Part shown: positions 40,897 through 49,912 of the stretch, one piece after another
How the letters are laid out: each line of letters begins with the position of its first letter
Position numbering within the stretch: the stretch's first letter is position 1
Source of the DNA: Blattabacterium cuenoti
Lineage (GTDB): Bacteria; Bacteroidota; Bacteroidia; Flavobacteriales; Blattabacteriaceae
Reading direction: 5' to 3'
Length of the DNA: 64,000 bases
Assembly (NCBI RefSeq): GCF_014252275.1
Contig: NZ_CP059214.1
Location: 497,053 to 561,052 of the forward strand
The notes under the pieces: generated by a model
What the model was told of the DNA's origin: nothing
The model's input: only the letters and a program-made list of their open reading frames with translations
Databases searched by the model: none
Position numbers and translations under genes: made by a program

Positions 40897-41835
40897 TTAA
40901 AAAGAAGACAAATATCTATCTAATTCTAAAGCAGAAATGCATCCACTAGATGCAGCAGTAATTGCTTGTCTATAACGAAAATCTACTACGTCTCCTGATG
41001 CAAAAACTCCTGGTTTATTAGTAGAATTTTTAGGATGTTTAACAACAATAAAATTATTCTTATCTAATTCAATTTGATTTTCAAATATTTCTGTATTTGG
41101 TACATGTCCTATCGCAATAAATAATCCGCTAATAAAAATAGTCTTTTGTATTTTTTTTTTTTTATTTAAAATTTTGATTCCTTCCAAATATTCATTTCCA
41201 ATAATTTCTTGAACAATCGAATCAAAACAAATTTCTACATTGTGTTTTTTATATATTTGTTTCTGCAATATTTTTGATGCTTTGAAAAAATTTTTTCGTA
41301 CAATAAGATAAACTTTTTTGCAAATCTTTGATAAATATAAAGCTTCTTCTAATGCTGTATCCCCTCCACCTACAACGGAAACGCATTTTTTTTTATGAAA
41401 AAATCCATCACAAGTCGCACAAAATGAAATTCCCAATCCAATAAATTCTTTTTCTTTTTTTAATCCCAAAAAATTAGGACGTGATCCAGTAGCAATAATT
41501 ACTCCAAAAGTAGATAAAAATTTTTGATGATCATCAATAAATATCTTATGTATTCCTCCTATTTTTTTAGAAAATATTACGTTAATAACAGATTGATTGA
41601 TTATTTCTGTATGAAATCTTCTTGCATGTTTTTCACAATGATCCATTAATTCTTTTCCATTTATTCCTTTATAAAATCCCAAATAATTATCAACATCATT
41701 TGTATCTATCAATTGTCCACCTGGTTTAGGACCAGAAATTAAAATAGGATTCATATCTGCTCTTGATGCATATACTGCTGCGGAATATCCTGCTGGACCT
41801 GAACCAATAATAATACATTTATTTATATTAGACAT
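40897..41835 (-). CDS. trxB: Thioredoxin reductase
   Basis: FAD/NADPH flavoenzyme that reduces thioredoxin. The 312-aa protein has the FAD motif GSGPAGYSAAVYASRA, the redox pair in CATCDGF, the NADPH motif VVGGGDTALEEAL and the C-terminal FASGDVVD line. A 13-base T run (41151-41163, A13 in the coding strand) lies inside the frame, a slippage-prone site. It precedes glyS by 22 nt on the same strand, so the two may form an operon. Confidence 0.97.
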   Translation of the reverse strand: MSNINKCIIIGSGPAGYSAAVYASRADMNPILISGPKPGGQLIDTNDVDNYLGFYKGINGKELMDHCEKHARRFHTEIINQSVINVIFSKKIGGIHKIFIDDHQKFLSTFGVIIATGSRPNFLGLKKEKEFIGLGISFCATCDGFFHKKKCVSVVGGGDTALEEALYLSKICKKVYLIVRKNFFKASKILQKQIYKKHNVEICFDSIVQEIIGNEYLEGIKILNKKKKIQKTIFISGLFIAIGHVPNTEIFENQIELDKNNFIVVKHPKNSTNKPGVFASGDVVDFRYRQAITAASSGCISALELDRYLSSF

Positions 41836-41880
41836 ATAATTTGTAGATATGATTAAATTTAAAAAATAATATTTTTAAAT

Positions 41881-42324
41881 ATGTGTTTTATTTCTCTTAA
41901 TACTTTTATAAAAAAGCATATAAAATTAAAAAAAATAAAAAACAACATATACATATACTGCGTAATACGCAAAAAACTTTTCCTCTTTAAAAAAGAAGAA
42001 CTAACTCGACAATATATCATTTTTTTATTAAAGAAAATACGAAATTATGAATATACAAATATTCTTGTAGAATTCCCTATCTGCATAAATGGAATTCATA
42101 AAAGAACAGATATTCTAGTAATAAAAACTCATCAAAAACCTCATATATTAATTGAATGTAAATCCCCATGTATAAAAATTACACAAAAAACATTTGATCA
42201 AATTTCTATGTACAATACAGTCATTAATGCTCCATTTTTATGGATAAGTAACGGAATAACTAACCTTTTATTTAAAATTGATAAATTAAATAAAAAATAT
42301 TCTTTTGAAAAAAAAATACCTTAA
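41881..42324 (+). CDS. Small PD-(D/E)XK nuclease-like protein (HsdR N-terminal domain)
   Basis: 147-aa protein matching the type I restriction R-subunit N-terminal domain family. The catalytic core is readable: an early Glu in NILVEFP, the Asp in HKRTDILVI and the E-x-K pair in ILIECKSP. There is no helicase and no methylase or specificity gene nearby. Free-living flavobacteria carry the same solitary gene of about 150 aa, so it is a stand-alone nuclease-fold protein of unknown role rather than a restriction remnant. It is divergent from trxB. Confidence 0.82.
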   Translation: MCFISLNTFIKKHIKLKKIKNNIYIYCVIRKKLFLFKKEELTRQYIIFLLKKIRNYEYTNILVEFPICINGIHKRTDILVIKTHQKPHILIECKSPCIKITQKTFDQISMYNTVINAPFLWISNGITNLLFKIDKLNKKYSFEKKIP

Positions 42325-42332
42325 TAAAGGTT

Positions 42333-43343
42333 TTAATTACTTAAAGAATCCATATGTATTATAAGATCTATTAATTTATTAGAATATCCTACTTCATTAT
42401 CATACCAAGAAATGATTTTTAAAAAATTATTGGTTAACATTATACTTGATGTTGCATCAAATATAGAAATTCTTTTATCTCCTATAAAATCTGTAGAAAC
42501 AACTGGATCTTCTGTATAACCTAATATTCCTTTCAAAGTTGTTTTAGAAGCATTCTTCATATAATATTTGACTTGATCATAATTTGTTTCATTTTTTAGA
42601 CATACTGTAAAATCTAAAACGGATACATTAGCGATAGGGACTCTAAAAGCCATCCCAGTAAGTTTTCCATTCAAACTAGGAATAATTTTTCCTACGGAAT
42701 TAGCAGCTCCTGTGGATGAGGGTATAATATTAATCATAGATGATCGACCTGATCTCCAATCTTTATAAGAAATATTATCCACTACTTTTTGACTAGAAGT
42801 AGATGCATGAATCGTAGTCATTAATCCATGAGAAACTCCAAAATGATCATGCAAAACTTTTACAATAGGAGATAAACAATTTGTTGTACAAGAGGCGTTT
42901 GATACAATATTATCTCTTTTTTTCATAGTTTTATGATTTACTCCCATAATAAACATAGGAATATCTTCTTCTTTTGGTGGTGCGGATAAGATAACTTTTT
43001 TAGCACCTGCTTTTAAATGTTTATTAGATAATTCTCTATTTAAAAAAAGTCCTGTAGATTCTACTACATAATCGATATTTAGATTCCCCCATTTTAACTT
43101 TTCAGGATCTTTTATATTAGTTACTTTGATTCGTTTTTCATCTAAAAATAGATCATCATTTTCAATACGAATATTTCCATGAAATGATCCATGGATTGAA
43201 TCATATTTTAATATGTAAGCTAAATATTCTATAGAAACTAAATCATTTACAGATATTATTTCAATATCGTTTCTATTTATAGCAGATAATAATATCATTT
43301 TTCCTATTCTACCAATCCCATTAATTCCTATTTTAATAGACAT
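42333..43343 (-). CDS. gap: Glyceraldehyde-3-phosphate dehydrogenase
   Basis: Glycolytic/gluconeogenic oxidoreductase. The 336-aa protein has GINGIGRIGKMI for NAD binding, the catalytic Cys in SNASCTTNCLSP, the STGAANSVGKIIP line and the C-terminal SWYDNEVGYSNKL. It is convergent with the nuclease-like gene (8-nt gap) and follows lepA after about 33 nt on the same strand. Confidence 0.97.
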   Translation of the reverse strand: MSIKIGINGIGRIGKMILLSAINRNDIEIISVNDLVSIEYLAYILKYDSIHGSFHGNIRIENDDLFLDEKRIKVTNIKDPEKLKWGNLNIDYVVESTGLFLNRELSNKHLKAGAKKVILSAPPKEEDIPMFIMGVNHKTMKKRDNIVSNASCTTNCLSPIVKVLHDHFGVSHGLMTTIHASTSSQKVVDNISYKDWRSGRSSMINIIPSSTGAANSVGKIIPSLNGKLTGMAFRVPIANVSVLDFTVCLKNETNYDQVKYYMKNASKTTLKGILGYTEDPVVSTDFIGDKRISIFDATSSIMLTNNFLKIISWYDNEVGYSNKLIDLIIHMDSLSN

Positions 43344-43376
43344 ATTAGAAAATTTTTAATAAATTACTATACAAAA

Positions 43377-45185
43377 TTAGTTTTTAACTTTGAAAAAATT
43401 GATAAGAGTAGATGAAGGAATTTCAACTTTACCTATTTTACGCATTTTTTTCTTACCTTTTTTTTGTTTTTCTATAAGTTTTTTCTTTCTAGAAATATCT
43501 CCACCATAACATTTATCAGTTACATTTTTTCTAAAAGATTTTATTGTTTCTCTTGCAATAATTTTTCCAGATATTGCAACCTGTACCGGAATGCTAAATT
43601 GATGTCTAGGAATAGATTTTGATAATTCTTTACATATGTGTTTTGCTAAAGAAAATGATTTACTTTTATGAACTAAAAACGATAAGGATTCTACTTTTTC
43701 ATAGTTAACTAATACGGTAAGTTTTTTTATATCAGATTCTTTATATCCAATAAAATGATAGTCAAATGATGCGTATCCCTTAGATACGGTTTTCAAATGA
43801 TCATAAAAATTAAATACAATTTCAGATAATGGCATTTCAAATGAAAGTTGAATTTTACCAGATGATAAATAACTTTGTTCTTTTTTCATTATCCCACGTT
43901 TACTTATACATAAAGAAATAATATTCCCCATGTATATTTCTTTAGTAAGAATCTTAACAAATACATAAGGTTCTTCAATTTTTTTTATTTTTTCTGTATC
44001 TGGAAAATTTGAAGAATTATTTATAAAAATTTTTTCTCCATTTTTTTTATATATTTGATATGAAACATTGGGAACCGTTATAATAACTTTGATTCCATAC
44101 TCTCTTTCCAATCGTTCTCGAATAATTTCCATATGAAGAAGACCCAGAAAACCACAATGGAATCCAGTTCCCAAAGCAGGAGAATATTCTGAAGTGAAAG
44201 AAAAAGAAGCATCGTTTAATTGTAACTTTCCTAAAGAAGATCTTAATTCTTCATATTTATCCGATACAATTGGATAAATACTTGCAAAAACCATTGGTTT
44301 AATTTCTTCAAATTTTTCTATGGGATATTTTGCAGGATCATTATCATCTGTAATAGTATCTCCTACTTTTACTTCAAAAGGATTTTTGATTCCAGAAATA
44401 ACATAACCTACGTTTCCTGTTTCAACAAAATCTTTAGAAAAATGTCTTAATTTAAGGGATCCAATCTCATAAGCAGAATATACTTTTCCAGTAGACATGA
44501 AACGTAATTTCTGTCCTTTTTTGATATTTCCATTTTTAATTCTAAAAAGGACTTCAATTCCTGTAAATGGATTGTATAAAGAATCAAAAATTAATGCTTG
44601 TAATGGTCCATTTTTATTACCTTCTGGTGGTGGAATAAGAGAAATGATTCGGTCTAAAACATTTTGAATTCCTATTCCATTTTTTGCACTAACTGGAATA
44701 ATATCATTTTTTTTACATCCCAGTAAATTGATCATATCATCGATTACCTCTTCATACGTTGATCTTGAATAAGACAAGTCAATCTTATTTAAAATTGGAA
44801 TAATAACTAAATTATTCTTTAATGCCAAAGAAAGATTTGATACAGTCTGTGCTTGTATACTTTTAGTACAATCAACTACTAATAATGCTCCTTCACATGA
44901 AGCAATTGAACGAGAAACTTCATAAGAAAAATCCACATGTCCAGGAGTATCTATAAGGTTAAGGATGTACTTATTATTAAGGTATTTGTATTCCATTTGT
45001 ACCGCATGACTTTTGATAGTTATTCCTTTTTCTATTTCCAAGTCCATATCATCTAATAATTGCTTTTTTTTAATATTTTTTACTGTATTTGTATATTCTA
45101 AAAGACGATCTGCTAATGTACTTTTTCCATGATCTATATGAGCTATAATACAAAAATTTCGAATTTTTTCAATATCATGAATCAT
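43377..45185 (-). CDS. lepA: Elongation factor 4 (LepA)
   Basis: Ribosomal GTPase that back-translocates stalled ribosomes. The 602-aa protein has G1 IAHIDHGKSTLADRL near residue 16, the G3 LIDTPGHVDF, G4 NKIDL, and the LepA-specific C-terminal domain including CYGGDISRKKKL. The length is standard. A tRNA-Arg gene and pth lie just upstream on the same strand, so pth, the tRNA and lepA may share a transcript. Confidence 0.97.
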   Translation of the reverse strand: MIHDIEKIRNFCIIAHIDHGKSTLADRLLEYTNTVKNIKKKQLLDDMDLEIEKGITIKSHAVQMEYKYLNNKYILNLIDTPGHVDFSYEVSRSIASCEGALLVVDCTKSIQAQTVSNLSLALKNNLVIIPILNKIDLSYSRSTYEEVIDDMINLLGCKKNDIIPVSAKNGIGIQNVLDRIISLIPPPEGNKNGPLQALIFDSLYNPFTGIEVLFRIKNGNIKKGQKLRFMSTGKVYSAYEIGSLKLRHFSKDFVETGNVGYVISGIKNPFEVKVGDTITDDNDPAKYPIEKFEEIKPMVFASIYPIVSDKYEELRSSLGKLQLNDASFSFTSEYSPALGTGFHCGFLGLLHMEIIRERLEREYGIKVIITVPNVSYQIYKKNGEKIFINNSSNFPDTEKIKKIEEPYVFVKILTKEIYMGNIISLCISKRGIMKKEQSYLSSGKIQLSFEMPLSEIVFNFYDHLKTVSKGYASFDYHFIGYKESDIKKLTVLVNYEKVESLSFLVHKSKSFSLAKHICKELSKSIPRHQFSIPVQVAISGKIIARETIKSFRKNVTDKCYGGDISRKKKLIEKQKKGKKKMRKIGKVEIPSSTLINFFKVKN

Positions 45186-45203
45186 AAATAAATAAAAATT
45201 ATA

Positions 45204-45274
45204 TAACCTTGATGGGATTTGAACCCATACCCATAGGTATCGGAATCCTATATTCTATCCTAAACTACAAGGTT
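45204..45274 (-). tRNA. tRNA-Arg (CCG anticodon)
   Basis: 71 nt on the minus strand. Acceptor AACCTTG pairs perfectly with CAAGGTT and is followed by A73. T stem ATGGG/CCCAT is perfect with loop TTCAAAT. Anticodon loop TTCCGAT gives CCG, stem TAGGA/ACCTA has an A-A mismatch at its closing pair, and the D stem is weak (GTTT/GAAT). No CCA is encoded. Its 5' 20 nt overlap the 3' end of pth. Confidence 0.85.
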
Positions 45275-45845
45275 TTTCGATTTTTCCATTAAATAAATTC
45301 ATTGTTTTTTGTAATCCATTTAAAACAAATGAAAATATCATTTTAATAAATTTTTCCGATTTTAAATATAAAAACTTTTCTTCTTCCGTATTCCAATTTT
45401 CCAATACATAATTTTTTTTGTTAGAAATAAAATTCTTATTTCTAATACCAATACGTAAACGTGAATATTTTAAGCTTTTAATTTCTTGTTCTATACTTTT
45501 TAACCCATTATGTCCTCCACTTCTACCTTCACCTCTAAAACGTATAAATCCAAAATGAAGATAAAAATCATCAGAAATAATTAAAATATTTTCTAATAAA
45601 ACATTTTTCTTTTTCATCCAATATTTCACAGATCTACCACTTTCATTAATAAATGTAGTAGGTTTTAAAAAAAATATTAAGTGATTGTTGTAATAAAATT
45701 TTGAAAGTAATCCAAATTTTTTATTGACAAAATTTAATGAATATTTTTTAGATATTTGATCTAATAAAAAAAAACCGATGTTATGTCTTGTTTTTTTATA
45801 TAAACATCCAGGATTTCCTAATCCAACTATTAAATAGTTCTTCAT
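45255..45845 (-). CDS. pth: Peptidyl-tRNA hydrolase, stop codon inside tRNA-Arg
   Basis: Recycles peptidyl-tRNA released from ribosomes. The 196-aa protein has the catalytic His in KTRHNIGF, GLGNPG, FLKPTTFINESG, ISDDFYLHFG and GRSGGHNGLKSI. After NGLQKTMNLFNGK, where relatives end or nearly end, the frame continues IEKPCSLG and stops at TAG 45257-45255. This stop and the six preceding codons lie within the tRNA-Arg gene on the same strand. 5' processing of the tRNA by RNase P would remove the stop codon from the mRNA. sucD follows upstream after 24 nt. Confidence 0.94.
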   Translation of the reverse strand: MKNYLIVGLGNPGCLYKKTRHNIGFFLLDQISKKYSLNFVNKKFGLLSKFYYNNHLIFFLKPTTFINESGRSVKYWMKKKNVLLENILIISDDFYLHFGFIRFRGEGRSGGHNGLKSIEQEIKSLKYSRLRIGIRNKNFISNKKNYVLENWNTEEEKFLYLKSEKFIKMIFSFVLNGLQKTMNLFNGKIEKPCSLG

Positions 45846-45869
45846 TTTTTATAGAAAAAACATATAAAT

Positions 45870-46751
45870 TCAAGGTTTATGAAATAATTTATGAACTTCT
45901 AATCCTATTTTCTCAGGTGAAGAAACGATAGATACGCCTAATTTTTTCATGAGATCTATTTTTGAATGAGCAGTTTCAATCTTTCTTTCTATAATTGCTC
46001 CAGCATGTCCCATAGTTTTTCCCATAGGTGCCGTTTTTCCAGCAATAAATCCTATCAATGGTTTTTTATTTTCTATCTTACTCATCCATTCAACCGCTTC
46101 AATTTCTAATTGTCCCCCTATTTCTCCAATTAAAACCAATCCTTCTGTTTCATCATCTTCTAAGAATAATTCCATGACTTCTTTCATGGTCGTTCCTACA
46201 ATAGCATCTCCTCCAATACCAACAGCCGTAGAAATTCCATATCCCATTTGCATGATTTGATCGGCTGCTTCATAAGTTAGTGTCCCGGATCTTGAGATAA
46301 TTCCAATATTTCCCTTTTTTTGAAATACCGAATTAGGCATAATTCCTAATTTAGATTCTTCAGGAGAAATAATTCCTGGACAGTTCGGTCCAATTAAACG
46401 AGTTTTCGTAGTTTTTAAAAAAGATTTAATATAAACCATATCCGATAAAGGAACTCCTTCGGTAATACAAACAATTATTTCAACTCCTGCATAAATAGAT
46501 TCTAATATAGCATCTGAAACAAAATTAGCAGGTACAAAGATAACACTAACATTTCCTCCAGTATTTTTAACAGCTTCTTCCACTGTATTAAAAATAGGAA
46601 TGCCCAAAGAAAATTTTCCTCCTTTTCCAGGGGTTATTCCACCTACTATATAGGTTCCATAATTAATCATTTGTTCGGTATGAAATAATCCTTCTTTTCC
46701 TGTCAGTCCTTGAACAAGAACTTTCATGTTCTTATTAATTAAAATACTCAT
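45870..46751 (-). CDS. sucD: Succinyl-CoA ligase alpha subunit
   Basis: Substrate-level phosphorylation step of the TCA cycle. The 293-aa protein has the CoA-binding VQGLTGKEG and GGITPGKGG, LIGPNCPGII, and the phosphorylated His in MGHAGAIIE. It ends in TGA. The beta subunit gene is not in the window. In free-living flavobacteria lpxA and efp sit between the fabZ locus and sucD; here fabZ is only 52 nt away, so the intervening genes have been lost. Confidence 0.96.
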   Translation of the reverse strand: MSILINKNMKVLVQGLTGKEGLFHTEQMINYGTYIVGGITPGKGGKFSLGIPIFNTVEEAVKNTGGNVSVIFVPANFVSDAILESIYAGVEIIVCITEGVPLSDMVYIKSFLKTTKTRLIGPNCPGIISPEESKLGIMPNSVFQKKGNIGIISRSGTLTYEAADQIMQMGYGISTAVGIGGDAIVGTTMKEVMELFLEDDETEGLVLIGEIGGQLEIEAVEWMSKIENKKPLIGFIAGKTAPMGKTMGHAGAIIERKIETAHSKIDLMKKLGVSIVSSPEKIGLEVHKLFHKP

Positions 46752-46803
46752 GTTATTTTGTGAACAAATTTATTATTTTAAAATATATATTTTTTTATAT
46801 TCA

Positions 46804-47307
46804 TTAACGTATAAATAAACGATTTTTTCGAACTATTTTTGCCATAAACTCTGCTTCTACTGCAAGTTTATTACTTACATATCCTTCTCCTTTCATATGA
46901 ACAATTCCCATTCTAATAGCATTTAATAAACAAACTTTGAATATGATTACATCTCCAGGTATAATTTTATGCTTAAATTTTGCTTTTTCTATTTTCAAAA
47001 AATAGGTTCCATATAATCGAGGATGACGAAATTTGCTTAAAACGAGTATTCCACCTACTTGTGCTATAGCTTCAATTTGTAAAACTCCCGGCATTATTGG
47101 TTCTTCTGGAAAATGATTTGTAAAAAAAAATTCATTAATTGTTACATTTTTAACTCCAACAATTTTTTGATCTGATATATCTATTATTTTATCTACCAAT
47201 AAAAAAGGAGGTTTGTGAGGTAAAATATTCATAATTTTTGTTATATCAAAAATTGGATCTTTTTCCTGATTCCATTCATGAATATTTTTTTTTTTAAAAA
47301 TTTTCAT
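46804..47307 (-). CDS. fabZ: 3-hydroxyacyl-ACP dehydratase FabZ (surviving half of LpxC-FabZ)
   Basis: Dehydratase of fatty acid synthesis. The 167-aa protein has MNILPHKPPFLLVDKI, the catalytic His/Glu region NHFPEEPIMPGVLQIEAIAQVGG, and the C-terminal hotdog fold. The N-terminal stretch KDPIFDITKIMNILPHKPPF corresponds to the linker that joins LpxC to FabZ in Bacteroidota fusion proteins. The LpxC part itself is absent. It is thus probably a trimmed fusion gene that kept only the essential fatty acid activity after lipid A synthesis was lost. Confidence 0.93.
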   Translation of the reverse strand: MKIFKKKNIHEWNQEKDPIFDITKIMNILPHKPPFLLVDKIIDISDQKIVGVKNVTINEFFFTNHFPEEPIMPGVLQIEAIAQVGGILVLSKFRHPRLYGTYFLKIEKAKFKHKIIPGDVIIFKVCLLNAIRMGIVHMKGEGYVSNKLAVEAEFMAKIVRKNRLFIR

Positions 47308-47442
47308 ACTCTTCTTGAATTAAGAAATAATAAATTATTTTTATGTTTCATAAAATGTTACTAAACATCTTCAATATTCTATGTATCTTTATTTTTAAAT
47401 ATTGGTTTTGCTTATTATAAAAAATAAATTCTCATTAGTTTC

Positions 47443-47544
47443 ATGAATGTTTCAAAAAGAATTATATTGTTTATCATTGGTTTTTTAATAGGAATTTGTA
47501 TTTTATTTTTCTTCTATGCAAAAGAGAAAAATTACATAAAATAA
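47443..47544 (+). CDS. Possible 33-aa single-span membrane peptide
   Basis: A short frame MNVSKRIILFIIGFLIGICI continues to YIK and ends at TAA 47542-47544, 20 nt upstream of rpmH on the same strand. It has a positively charged N-terminus, one hydrophobic span and a charged tail, so a real membrane microprotein is possible. It could equally be the N-terminal remnant of a flavobacterial membrane protein, or chance. Confidence 0.35.
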   Translation: MNVSKRIILFIIGFLIGICILFFFYAKEKNYIK

Positions 47545-47564
47545 AAACAACAAACTTTATAATT

Positions 47565-47717
47565 ATGAAACAAACATTTAAACCATCTAAAAGAAAAAAA
47601 ATCAATGTTCATGGATATATGAAACGTAAAAAGACAAAACAAGGTCGTACGATTATATCTAGAAGAAGACGTAAAGGAAGAAAAGAGTTAGCTATTTCGA
47701 ATTACAAAAAAAAGTAA
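47565..47717 (+). CDS. rpmH: 50S ribosomal protein L34
   Basis: 50-aa basic protein with the L34 signature KQTFKPSKRKKINVHGYMKR and TIISRRRRKGRKEL. The start chosen is ATG at 47565; the frame extends 23 codons upstream with no L34 similarity. Its 3' end is 10 nt from the convergent carboxypeptidase gene. Confidence 0.97.
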   Translation: MKQTFKPSKRKKINVHGYMKRKKTKQGRTIISRRRRKGRKELAISNYKKK

Positions 47718-47727
47718 ATATTTTTTT

Positions 47728-48903
47728 TCATATTATATCAAAACATTCTGTTTCTCCAATGGTTGGATAGTTTTTTTTATCTTTTTTATTATAAAACATT
47801 TTTCCTTTTGAAAAAATTTCATTGTAAGAAAAAAATGAAGATAAATCTCCTATATCAACTATTTCAAATTTAGAATCAAGATTCATCTTTTTGATATTGA
47901 ATGTATCAATTTTCATTAATCCTATATCTACTAAAAACGAATTATTATTTTTTTGTATTTTAACGTTTCTATATATTTTATCCAATAAAATGTTTTTATT
48001 TTTTTTAATATAAAAATAATTTTTGTAATTGTGTTTTATCTCATGCTCTTCTATTGAAGAAGTAAAATAAAGTCCTAAAAAAATGGATATAGCATTATAT
48101 TTTCTAATTATTCTTTTGTTGATATCTCCTGGATAATTACCAGCTTCAAAAAGAATACAAGGATATCCTAATTTTTGCAAGTAATCTCCAGTTGCAAATG
48201 GATAGTACTTATCAGAATATCGAGAAATTGATCCTTTATCAGGTAAAATTTTTCTTATTTCGTTGACTATTTTGTTGATCATTCCCATAGACATCATTCT
48301 TGTAATAGAATTAGTTTTTTTATTATCTATAGATGGAGATAAAAAAGATAAAATAGAAGGATTAAAAAATTTATCTCCTACATTATAAATACTTCTCTGA
48401 TCATGTAAATTAAATGAAATAAACGGTTGTTCTTTATTTAATTCTTTTAACAAAAGACGAATTTCCATAGATTTCATGTAAATTAAATCTCTATTCAAAT
48501 CAATGTTTACTGCGTTTCTTCTTTTGAAAAATTCAGATCCATCAGGATTTAACATAGGAATAAAAATAATAGTTATTTTATTTTTCATCAAACAAACTAT
48601 ATCATGATTTCTATTGTTTAAAATAAAATTAAGAATATCAAACATTGATTTCGTTCCAGTAGTTTCATTACCATGCATTTGAGACCATATAAAAACCTTT
48701 TTTTTTCCTTTTCCCCATTGAATTTTAAATATTTTTCTATTATCTGTTGATACACCTAAAGTTGTTATTTGAAAACAACTTTTGTATTTTTCTATAACTT
48801 TTGTCATTTCATTATATCTAAATAATTTAGAGGAATTACTGATGTGTTTTTCCTGAAAATTTTCATAATCAAGAAATATCGATTTAATATCAAAAAAAAA
48901 CAT
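47728..48903 (-). CDS. M14 family zinc carboxypeptidase
   Basis: 391-aa metallocarboxypeptidase-like protein. The zinc ligands are readable: H and E in MHGNETTG (H-x2-E), and the later His in ISFNLHDQ. NPDGSEFFKRRNAVNIDLNRD carries the substrate-binding Asn/Arg pair, and the C-terminal ILFEAGNYPGD holds the catalytic Glu. No signal peptide is seen, so a cytosolic peptidase is likely. It ends in TGA and is divergent from the CPBP protease gene. The substrate is not known. Confidence 0.88.
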   Translation of the reverse strand: MFFFDIKSIFLDYENFQEKHISNSSKLFRYNEMTKVIEKYKSCFQITTLGVSTDNRKIFKIQWGKGKKKVFIWSQMHGNETTGTKSMFDILNFILNNRNHDIVCLMKNKITIIFIPMLNPDGSEFFKRRNAVNIDLNRDLIYMKSMEIRLLLKELNKEQPFISFNLHDQRSIYNVGDKFFNPSILSFLSPSIDNKKTNSITRMMSMGMINKIVNEIRKILPDKGSISRYSDKYYPFATGDYLQKLGYPCILFEAGNYPGDINKRIIRKYNAISIFLGLYFTSSIEEHEIKHNYKNYFYIKKNKNILLDKIYRNVKIQKNNNSFLVDIGLMKIDTFNIKKMNLDSKFEIVDIGDLSSFFSYNEIFSKGKMFYNKKDKKNYPTIGETECFDII

Positions 48904-49050
48904 AATTTTAGGTACTTTTTAGAAATAGTACAATTTTTTTACAATTTTGAAGAAAATGTTAGGATTTTTTCCACAAAATTTTTCAATAAAAATATTCATT
49001 TATTTTTTTTTCGAATCTTCTTTAAAAAAACAAAAAAGAAAATATTTATT

Positions 49051-49875
49051 ATGAAGAATTATTTTAAAATGAATTATATGGAATCATTTTTATTAATTGT
49101 AGAATTTTCTACAATAAATTTTTTAAACATATTTTTCAAAAAAATGTTTATATCCATGCATTTACCTGCAAGTATAATGTTTTTTTTGTTATATATAATT
49201 CCTTTCTCCATTTTATTTCTATTCATTTTTTATCAATCTAGAAAAAAAAATCTTAAAATTGATTTACCTATTAAAAGATCTCATTGGTCAATTTATATTA
49301 TTATTTTATTTATGATGTTTGGAATGGTTATACTAAACGATTTTTTTTCTTCGTTTATTCCTAGAAAAGGCCCTATATTAGGAAATCTTTACAAAGAAAT
49401 TGAATTGTTTTTACATAAGGAAATGAAACATCCCATTGCATTTTTTTCGACAACTATTTTAGTTGCACCTTTTTGTGAAGAAATTTTATTCCGTGGTGTC
49501 ATTTTAAACGGAATGCTGAAAAATAAAATTCATCCTATTAAAGCCGTTTTGTTTTCTTCATTTTTATTTGGTATGGCACATATGAATCCATGGCAATTTG
49601 TAGGAGGAATGTTTATCGGAAGTTTTATAGGATTTATATTTTATACAACTTCTTCAATTGTAAATTGTATTTTATTACATATGATCAATAACATGGTTGC
49701 AGTATTTACTATGTTCTTTCTTTCAAAATATCATTATAATAAAATTTATTCTTTTTCAGAAAGGAATAATATCTATTACTGGTCATTTTTAATTTTAGGA
49801 ATAAACATTCTATTATTAGGATCTTTATTAATGTTAAAAAAAAAGAAAGATCTAGAAATACAAACAGAAATATAA
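49051..49875 (+). CDS. CPBP family intramembrane protease
   Basis: 274-aa membrane protein of the CAAX protease/bacteriocin-processing (CPBP, Abi) family. The start chosen is ATG at 49051 (MKNYFKMNYMESFLLI); the longer frame from 48844 would overlap the divergent neighbour. Several membrane spans surround the active site: FCEEILFRGVILNGML (E-E-x3-R), FLFGMAHMNPWQF (F-x3-H), and LLHMINNMVAVF. The target is unknown. 37 nt later rnz begins on the same strand, so the two may be one transcript. Confidence 0.88.
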   Translation: MKNYFKMNYMESFLLIVEFSTINFLNIFFKKMFISMHLPASIMFFLLYIIPFSILFLFIFYQSRKKNLKIDLPIKRSHWSIYIIILFMMFGMVILNDFFSSFIPRKGPILGNLYKEIELFLHKEMKHPIAFFSTTILVAPFCEEILFRGVILNGMLKNKIHPIKAVLFSSFLFGMAHMNPWQFVGGMFIGSFIGFIFYTTSSIVNCILLHMINNMVAVFTMFFLSKYHYNKIYSFSERNNIYYWSFLILGINILLLGSLLMLKKKKDLEIQTEI

Positions 49876-49912
49876 TTCAAGAAAAAATAATGTTATTATA
49901 TGTACCACTGAA

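Noticed and set aside
41881..42324. Remnant of a type I restriction system
   Set aside because: Only the N-terminal nuclease domain is present, at the length known for a stand-alone flavobacterial family, and no hsdM or hsdS pieces are nearby.
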